NCBI GenBank assembly: GCA_028284765.1
Contig: JANQRA010000003.1
Location: 1-64,000, forward strand
DNA length: 64,000 bases
Direction: 5' to 3'
Source: Acidimicrobiia bacterium
GTDB lineage: Bacteria > Actinomycetota > Acidimicrobiia > Spongiisociales > ZC4RG35
Both the position numbers and the translations under genes were made by a program. A model generated the notes under the pieces. That model worked only from the letters and a program-made list of their open reading frames with translations. It had not been told where the DNA came from and made no database searches. This document shows, piece after piece, positions 58,798-64,000 of this stretch; position 1 is the first letter of the stretch; each line of letters begins with the position of its first letter.

Positions 58798-58852
58798 AGG
58801 CCTCAGTCTGGTCGAATCAACTGTGCCGTGTGTCCAACTACGGTTTTGGACG

Positions 58853-59413
58853 ATGGACAAACCGGAACAACTTCACTTCACGGAATCCGAAGAGGCCAAC
58901 CGCTACCTAGCTTCGGATGGGCTCGCAGTTCTCATCGGCATGCTCTTGGACCAACAGTTCCCGATGGAGCGGGCTTTCTACGGCCCGCAGTTGCTTAGGG
59001 AGCGTCTCGGTGAGGATCTGGACGCGGATCGTCTGGCCAGTTGGGATCCCGATGACCTCGCTTCGCACTTTCAAGGACCTCCTGCGGTTCATCGGTACTG
59101 GGGATCGATGGCGAAGAGGACGCAAGCGCTCTGTCAAGTGGTCGTCGACGAGTACGACGGCAAAGCCGAGAACATCTGGGAGACGGCTGAGTCTGGAGCT
59201 GACCTCTTGAAGCGTCTGAAGGCGCTTCCAGGGTTTGGCGACGCCAAGTCCCGGGTGTTCGTTGGGGTGCTGGGCAAGCGGCTCGGTGTCCAGCCCGAAG
59301 GCTGGGACGAGAAGGCAGCCGATTGGCCTTCGATCGCTGATGTCGCCGGCTTTGAGGACGTCGCAACCCTGCGTGAGCAGAAGCGAGCCATGAAGGCGGC
59401 AAAAAAGAACTGA
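58853..59413 (+). CDS. HhH-GPD family DNA glycosylase-like protein
   Basis: A 186-residue protein of the uncharacterised HhH-GPD group (TIGR03252 type). It has LAVLIGMLLDQQFPMERAFYG and the helix-hairpin-helix LKALPGFGDAKSRVFVGVLG. The catalytic Asp of base-excision glycosylases is not clearly seen: after the HhH the region reads ADWPSIADVAGF. It may be a diverged repair protein. ATG 58853 is the better start; 10 residues upstream in the frame look foreign. It is divergent from the thiolase gene. Confidence 0.8.
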   Translation: MDKPEQLHFTESEEANRYLASDGLAVLIGMLLDQQFPMERAFYGPQLLRERLGEDLDADRLASWDPDDLASHFQGPPAVHRYWGSMAKRTQALCQVVVDEYDGKAENIWETAESGADLLKRLKALPGFGDAKSRVFVGVLGKRLGVQPEGWDEKAADWPSIADVAGFEDVATLREQKRAMKAAKKN

Positions 59414-59472
59414 AGTCCTCTCAATTCTGTGTCGATCTCTGCCGATACGAGTAGTGCAGAGAGGGACACACC

Positions 59473-60321
59473 TTGGACGGACAAAACCTTTCGGGCCAGC
59501 TGTCTGACTGGAGCATCAACGATCTCCTTCAGATCATGCAGGTCACCAAAAAGACCGGGTCACTCGACATCGAGGGTTCCCGGCGCGGTCGCGTCCATTT
59601 CCGTTCTGGGTCGGTCACCGGTGCCGAGCTGTCAGGGGAGCGCGGTGCATACCAAGGAAGCGACAGAGGAGCCATCGCTGACATCCTTTACGTGCTGTCC
59701 ACTCTCGAAGAAGGTTCCTTCTCAGTCGGTGCCGCCGACGGGCCCGAAACCGATGGTTTTGGTGTCGAAGAAGTCCTGGGCGAAGTCGACGCCCTCCGCT
59801 CCCTCGAGGGAGAGGTTGTCGACGCGGGGTTGTTCGAATCAGCAGGGGTTCGGCTTGTTAGCGAGATGGACAAGCCGATAACGCTCGAGCCGACAGACTG
59901 GCAGGTCCTCGTAGGGCTTGTTCAGCCGTTCACTTTTGATTTCTTGGAAGCCAAGGTCGGCCGTGGAGGCGCCGTCCGAATCTTTCACACGCTGCACCGC
60001 CTAGGTGTTGCAGAAGCGATATCGGGAGACGAGGAGACAGAGTTCCTCGATCAACTAGCAGGCGACCTTTCGGATTCGAGTGAGCCCACATGGCTGGAGG
60101 AAGCTGCTGCCGAGGAGAACGGCGCCAAGCATGTCGCCGAAGATGTGGTGGAAGTCGAACCAGCCAAGGCGGAGGTTGCTGAGCCCGAGCCCGAGCCCGA
60201 GGTCGAAGTCGAGCCGGAGCCCGAGGGAGTGAAGGGTGTTGCAGCCCCAGCTTCCACGACCCTCACCGACGGCGTGTACGACGAGATCCGACGCCTTCGC
60301 AGCAAAGTCGCTGACAAGTAA
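59473..60321 (+). CDS. DUF4388 domain protein
   Basis: A 282-residue protein. Residues 1-95 form the DUF4388 domain, with the characteristic LSDWSINDLLQIMQVTKKTG, LDIEGSRRGRVHFRSGSVTG and a helix (AIADILYVLSTLEEGSF). DUF4388 proteins are linked to signalling and motility in several phyla; their activity is unknown. Residues about 100-205 form a winged-helix-like part (DWQVLVGLVQPFTFDFLEAKV). The rest is acidic Pro/Glu repeat, then a short basic end. The start is TTG 59473, with GAGAGGG upstream. Confidence 0.78.
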   Translation: MDGQNLSGQLSDWSINDLLQIMQVTKKTGSLDIEGSRRGRVHFRSGSVTGAELSGERGAYQGSDRGAIADILYVLSTLEEGSFSVGAADGPETDGFGVEEVLGEVDALRSLEGEVVDAGLFESAGVRLVSEMDKPITLEPTDWQVLVGLVQPFTFDFLEAKVGRGGAVRIFHTLHRLGVAEAISGDEETEFLDQLAGDLSDSSEPTWLEEAAAEENGAKHVAEDVVEVEPAKAEVAEPEPEPEVEVEPEPEGVKGVAAPASTTLTDGVYDEIRRLRSKVADK

Positions 60322-60324
60322 CTG

Positions 60325-60344
60325 CCTCTCCCTTCCGGGAGAGG
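60325..60344 (+). terminator. Hairpin after the DUF4388 gene
   Basis: CCTCTCCC (60325-60332) pairs with GGGAGAGG (60337-60344) around TTCC, three bases after the stop. It lacks a T run, so termination is only probable. Confidence 0.5.
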
Positions 60345-60438
60345 ATGGAGATTCTTCGAATCTTCAGGTGGGTGCTCCGAGCCCTAGGAGTTCCTTCGGA
60401 TCTCCACACTCCACATCCCACAGTTAGCCTCGCCTGCC

Positions 60439-61074
60439 ATGCAAGAGCTTGCACCCTGGCAACCGCATCGCCCTCTCTTCATTGGGCTCGCCGGAGGGTC
60501 GGGCTCAGGTAAGACGACCATTGCTGAAGAAGTCGTCGATCGACTCGAAGGGAAGGTCGCTCTCTTCCGTCACGACGCCTACTACCGACACCGAACCGAC
60601 CTCTCGTTCGATGAGAGAACTCGTGTCAACTACGACCATCCCGACTCTCTCGAGACGGAACTATTGGTCGAACATCTGGACCGCCTCAGGTCAGGTGTCG
60701 CCGTCGAGCATCCTGTTTACGACTTCGCCGAGCACCTACGCTCAGACAACACCATTCGGATTGAGCCGGCCCGGGTGGTGATCGTTGAGGGGATCCTCGT
60801 CCTGTCCGAGCCGACGTTGAGATCAGAATTGGATCTCAAGATCTTCGTCGACACCGACCCCGACATCCGTCTGGCCCGTCGCCTCGAGCGAGACATCGCC
60901 GAACGGGGACGGTCAGTGGATTCGGTGATCAATCAGTATTTCGCAACGGTGCGCCCGATGCACCTCGAGTTTGTCGAACCCTCGCGTCGCTACGCCGACC
61001 TGATCATCCCCGAGGGATACAACCCGGCCGCCGTGGCAACTGTTGTTGAATTGATCAGGAGTCGGCTGACCTGA
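60439..61074 (+). CDS. udk: Uridine kinase
   Basis: A 211-residue P-loop kinase. Walker A is GLAGGSGSGKTTIAEEV; the family block LFRHDAYYRHRTDL and NYDHPDSLETELLVEHL follow, then VEGILVL and RRLERDIAERGRSVDSVINQY. It phosphorylates uridine and cytidine to the monophosphates. TAGCCT lies 8 nt before the ATG. It converges with the M24 peptidase, 12 bp apart. Confidence 0.92.
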   Translation: MQELAPWQPHRPLFIGLAGGSGSGKTTIAEEVVDRLEGKVALFRHDAYYRHRTDLSFDERTRVNYDHPDSLETELLVEHLDRLRSGVAVEHPVYDFAEHLRSDNTIRIEPARVVIVEGILVLSEPTLRSELDLKIFVDTDPDIRLARRLERDIAERGRSVDSVINQYFATVRPMHLEFVEPSRRYADLIIPEGYNPAAVATVVELIRSRLT

Positions 61075-61086
61075 GCGTGTGGTTGG

Positions 61087-62307
61087 TCACTCGACCAGCC
61101 ACAACTCCTCCTGCCGGCCATCTAGAAACTCGGCTCCGTCATCGACGAGGAACGCATCTTCTTCGAACATGATCTTCGCGGGCTGCCCGTCCCACTCTTC
61201 CACCTCGAAGTCAACAGACAATTCAATGGACCAGCCGGTCGACTCCCCAAGCGGATAGTCCCCGGCACCTGGAATGCCGTTTTGGTTGTCCCACATGCCG
61301 ATCGTTGAGCCGGCGGCGTGGCCGTGGAGACCGATGGGGTGGGTATAGATCGTGGTCCGGACGCCTTCGTCGCGAGCTTGGTTGAGAGAATTCGCCAGGA
61401 CCTCGTTGCCGCTCAGATCCGCAGTCATATTCATCATGAGGATGTCCTGAGCACGATTTCCGCTGGCTAACCCTCGGACCATTGAGTCGGGGGCGGCCGT
61501 CTCACCATCCTTCAGCACATAGGCATGCTGTTGCTGATCGGTGTGGTACCCGTGGCGGACGATGCCAAAATCGATGTGGACCAGATCGCCACGCTCGATC
61601 GTCCTATTGGCAAGCGCGTCTGCGGGAGTGCTTTCTGAGTCGCCTTTTCTTTGAACGCTGACGCCGGGGTGGAACCAGATAATCATTCCGTCGTCGTTCA
61701 CCTGTTGGGCCAGCCACCATGCGACGTCTTCGGTTGTGGTGAACCCCGGTTTGATCACTTCACTCGACAACGCTCGCCGTAGATAGTTGTGAGCGATCCG
61801 ACATGCCTCTGCCATGTGTTGGCGCTCTCCTTCGATGCGAGTTTCGAGCCAGCCGATCGCCAACGGCATTGCTGACACGAGGTTGTGACCCCCAAGGGCG
61901 GTTGCCATCTGCCTCTCTTCAGTCGAGGTGATTCCGTCTGCCAGAGCGAAGTCCTCTGAGAAGTCGATACCGATAGGACCGGTCACGTGAGATAGATACT
62001 CGGCAAGTGCCTGCCATTGATCGGGCTGACTCTCCGGTTGCCAGACGGGAGCAAAAGAGCCAACCGGATATCGCGACATAGCTGCACGGCTGTCTCCATG
62101 ATCGGTGAAGACGAGGATGGTTCGCCGCCTCGCCGATCCGTACCAGTTGGCAGGAAGCATCGTGCGAGCGACCGGATCCTCGTTGTATTCGCGGGACGCG
62201 ATGACCCAGGCTTCGAATCCATGCCTCTTCATTAGGGCCGGGACGAGGTTGTCTAAGCGTTCTTCGAGAACTCGATCTCGCAGGTCGGCCGATTGGCGAA
62301 CGTCCAT
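61087..62307 (-). CDS. M24 family metallopeptidase (Xaa-Pro aminopeptidase-like)
   Basis: A 406-residue creatinase/aminopeptidase-fold protein. The metal ligands can be matched: Asp in VHIDFGIVRHGYHTDQQ (two), His in HPIGLHGHAAGSTIG, and Glu in IELSVDFEVEEWDG and MFEEDAFLVDDG. It would remove an N-terminal residue before proline or a related bond. The first 60 residues of the longer frame are not family-like; ATG 62307 has TACGTT 6 nt upstream, fitting leaderless initiation. Confidence 0.87.
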   Translation of the reverse strand: MDVRQSADLRDRVLEERLDNLVPALMKRHGFEAWVIASREYNEDPVARTMLPANWYGSARRRTILVFTDHGDSRAAMSRYPVGSFAPVWQPESQPDQWQALAEYLSHVTGPIGIDFSEDFALADGITSTEERQMATALGGHNLVSAMPLAIGWLETRIEGERQHMAEACRIAHNYLRRALSSEVIKPGFTTTEDVAWWLAQQVNDDGMIIWFHPGVSVQRKGDSESTPADALANRTIERGDLVHIDFGIVRHGYHTDQQQHAYVLKDGETAAPDSMVRGLASGNRAQDILMMNMTADLSGNEVLANSLNQARDEGVRTTIYTHPIGLHGHAAGSTIGMWDNQNGIPGAGDYPLGESTGWSIELSVDFEVEEWDGQPAKIMFEEDAFLVDDGAEFLDGRQEELWLVE

Positions 62308-62313
62308 GGGACG

Positions 62314-62336
62314 AACGTAACAGCGCTCTCTAGAAT
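62314..62336. promoter_or_regulatory. Divergent pair of -10 boxes for two leaderless genes
   Basis: On the minus strand TACGTT (62319-62314) ends 6 nt before ATG 62307. On the plus strand TAGAAT (62331-62336) ends 7 nt before GTG 62344. The 36-bp gap leaves no room for a ribosome site on both sides. Confidence 0.5.
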
Positions 62337-62343
62337 CGGCCCC

Positions 62344-63156
62344 GTGACAGATCGTTCCTCTGTAGCTGTTGTCGGGGTCGGCGCGATGGGTGAGGCGCTG
62401 GTCTCTGGTCTGCTGTCGGCAGCATGGGAGCCCGCCGAAATATCTCTGTGTGTCCGTCGCATGGACCGCGGAGATGAGCTGGCTCACAAGACCTCATGTG
62501 TTGTGAGCCTTGATCCAGTGGAAGCGGTCGCTTCCAAAGACGTGGTTGTGGTGGCGGTGAAGCCCCGCGACGTTGAGGGCCTCCTCAAGACGTTGTCTGG
62601 CGGAATCGCCGAGGGTCAGACTGTGGTGTCGCTGGCCGCAGGGGTCACGACTGGTCAATACGAAGCCCTCCTCGGAGCTGTGCCAGTCGTCAGGGCGATG
62701 CCGAACACACCGGCTCTAGTGCTGGAGAGCGTCACCGGCCTCGCTGCTGGAAGCTACGCGGGCGCCGAGCACCTCGATCGGGCTCGGGAGGTCATGGGCG
62801 CGGTCGGCAATGTGCGGATCATGGAAGAGTCGCTGATCGATGCCGTGACCGCGGTATCTGGCACGGGACCTGCATATGTGTTTTTGCTTGCGGAGGCGTT
62901 GACCGAGGCTGCTATGCGTGAAGGGCTGCCCCGGGACGTCGCCGAACAGTTCGTCAATCAGACCATTCGGGGCGCGGGGCATCTTTTGACCGATACGTCG
63001 AAGAGCCCGGCCCGCCTTCGCTACGAGGTCACGTCTCCGGGAGGAACCACTGCAGCAGCCATGCATGTACTGGAGGAGAAAGGCTTCAGGGCTGTGGTCG
63101 AAGATGCGGTAAGGGCTGCAGCCATCAGGGCTCGAGAACTGGGAGGGGACTCCTGA
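62344..63156 (+). CDS. proC: Pyrroline-5-carboxylate reductase
   Basis: A 270-residue enzyme. The Rossmann motif is VAVVGVGAMGEALVSGLL, followed by VVVVAVKPRDVEGLL, SLAAGVTTGQYEALL, RAMPNTPALV and the C-terminal family block SGTGPAYVFLLAEAL, ending VTSPGGTTAAAMHVLE. It reduces P5C to proline with NAD(P)H, the last step of proline synthesis. GTG 62344 has TAGAAT 7 nt upstream. Its TGA overlaps the CTG of the next gene, proline dehydrogenase. Confidence 0.9.
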   Translation: MTDRSSVAVVGVGAMGEALVSGLLSAAWEPAEISLCVRRMDRGDELAHKTSCVVSLDPVEAVASKDVVVVAVKPRDVEGLLKTLSGGIAEGQTVVSLAAGVTTGQYEALLGAVPVVRAMPNTPALVLESVTGLAAGSYAGAEHLDRAREVMGAVGNVRIMEESLIDAVTAVSGTGPAYVFLLAEALTEAAMREGLPRDVAEQFVNQTIRGAGHLLTDTSKSPARLRYEVTSPGGTTAAAMHVLEEKGFRAVVEDAVRAAAIRARELGGDS

Positions 63157-64000
63157 GTCTGTTCTCGCGGGCGACCGTTGCCGTCACCCATGCCAAACCC
63201 GTAGAGAAGATGGTGACGGAGACCAGACCGGGGCGCGCAGTTGCTCGACGTTTCGTTGCAGGTGACACTCTCGACGAGGCGGCCGCAGTGGCTTCCCAAC
63301 TGAATGCTGAGGGTTTTCTTGTTTCCCTCGATCTCCTGGGTGAGGAGGTCCACGATGAAGCGTCGGCGCAGGCCGCGACTCTCGAGTACATCAACTCGTT
63401 GCAGCGCATCAAAGAAGAGGGCCTCAACGCCAACATATCTGTGAAACCGACCCAACTCGGGCTCGCAATCAACGAATCCATCGCCTTCGAGGCCATTGAT
63501 CGCCTCGGAGAGAAGGCATCTGAGGTTGGTACCACTGTCACCATCGACATGGAGGACTCTCGCTATACCGAAGCGACGATCCGTCTGTTCGAGAAGGGGC
63601 AGTCGTCGCACGGCAACTATGGGATCGCCATCCAGTCCTATCTCCATCGAACTCCGCGAGATCTCGAGCAACTGGTTGCGCTCGGGGGTCACATCAGGCT
63701 GTGCAAAGGCGCATACGTAGAGACTTCCGATGTTGCCTTGACCTCGGGCGAAGAAATCGACGAAGCGTTTGCGCGGCAACTCGAGACACTTATGGCTTCT
63801 CCAACCACAAAGCCGGCGATAGCTACCCACGACTCGAAGCTCCTCGACCTGGGCTTGGAGCTCGCCAAGACCCGGGAACAGGAATTCGAGTTCCAGATGC
63901 TCTACGGAGTCAGGACCGATGTTCAACGACAGTTGGTGGCCGACGGCCATCCTTTGAGGATCTACTTGCCTTTCGGCTCGCAGTGGTACCCGTATCTCAC
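63153..64000 (+). CDS. putA: Proline dehydrogenase, 5' part (runs off the window)
   Basis: An open frame from 63153 to the right edge gives 282 residues of a proline dehydrogenase. Visible blocks are RRFVAGDTLDEAAAVASQLNAEG, VSLDLLGEEVHDEA, YINSLQRI, NISVKPTQLGL, TIDMEDSRYTEATIRLF, RLCKGAYVE and, at the edge, ATHDSK and EFQMLYGVR. It oxidises proline to P5C with FAD. No ATG, GTG or TTG fits the expected N-terminus. CTG 63153 overlaps the proC stop (CTGA) and has GGGAGGGG 5 nt upstream, so a CTG start is proposed; ATG 63210 would lose conserved-looking residues. Confidence 0.85.
   Translation, partial: MSLFSRATVAVTHAKPVEKMVTETRPGRAVARRFVAGDTLDEAAAVASQLNAEGFLVSLDLLGEEVHDEASAQAATLEYINSLQRIKEEGLNANISVKPTQLGLAINESIAFEAIDRLGEKASEVGTTVTIDMEDSRYTEATIRLFEKGQSSHGNYGIAIQSYLHRTPRDLEQLVALGGHIRLCKGAYVETSDVALTSGEEIDEAFARQLETLMASPTTKPAIATHDSKLLDLGLELAKTREQEFEFQMLYGVRTDVQRQLVADGHPLRIYLPFGSQWYPYL

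Noticed and set aside
63021-63950. Minus-strand frame of 309 codons at the right edge
   Set aside because: The plus strand carries a clear proline dehydrogenase; the minus frame also crosses the proC end and has no motifs.
1-64000. CRISPR arrays, insertion sequences, prophage or conjugation genes
   Set aside because: No regularly spaced repeats, transposase, integrase or phage structural motifs were seen on either strand.

Overview
The window reads as chromosomal DNA from a moderately high-GC actinobacterium. Thr-rich lipoprotein linkers, a single-chain biotin carboxylase/BCCP subunit, an LPxTG surface protein, a mycobacterial-type ferredoxin and many apparently leaderless genes (a TANNNT box ending 6-7 nt before the start codon) fit the class Acidimicrobiia or a relative; this placement is inference. 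Genes are dense, no gap exceeds 300 bp, and no insertion sequence, phage gene or CRISPR array was seen.

Layout. 1-7.5 kb looks accessory: the 5' end of a non-ribosomal peptide synthetase, a phosphopantetheinyl transferase, an ABC exporter, a protein with two GT8 glycosyltransferase domains coupled to two tandem paralogues, and tRNA-Phe and tRNA-Asp. 7.6-15.5 kb holds a methyltransferase, two MDR dehydrogenases, a DUF4389 protein, a thioesterase, an acidic secreted protein, and a TPP-riboswitch-controlled thiamine uptake pair (binding protein and permease, no ATPase). 15.5-24 kb has FabF, SDR, acyl-CoA dehydrogenase, sirtuin, MscS channel, a Cys/Met PLP enzyme, a candidate small RNA, a HAD phosphatase and YjbQ. 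24-34 kb has a fasciclin lipoprotein, an operon of HupE/UreJ, DUF6512 and a rifampin-phosphotransferase-like enzyme, a PlsY paralogue, an MFS exporter, uncharacterised proteins, and a TetR/SRPBCC divergent pair with a clear operator. 34-42 kb has a sortase-anchored surface protein, tRNA-Lys, an aldolase, LysE, an epoxide-hydrolase-like enzyme, an endonuclease IV-LigD polymerase fusion and a HisA-VOC fusion. 42-64 kb is mainly metabolism: P5C dehydrogenase, sensor kinase, PlsY, flippase-like protein, peroxiredoxin, a KBL/BioF-type enzyme, acyl-CoA carboxylase subunits, ferredoxin, MaoC, a thiolase/CoA-transferase/two-SDR operon, uridine kinase, aminopeptidase, and proC overlapping a proline dehydrogenase that runs off the end.

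How the genes fit together. Acyl-CoA chemistry dominates the second half and suggests breakdown of fatty, branched-chain or other CoA-linked acids. Proline breakdown is split between 42.4 kb and the right edge. The least ordinary items are the endonuclease IV-like/LigD-polymerase fusion (39502-41307), the HisA-like/VOC fusion with its first catalytic Asp changed to Asn (41342-42412), a half-length catalytically dead SDR coupled to an intact SDR (55346-56418), a repeat-built inverted structure (55215-55338) and the candidate RNA at 22436-22640.
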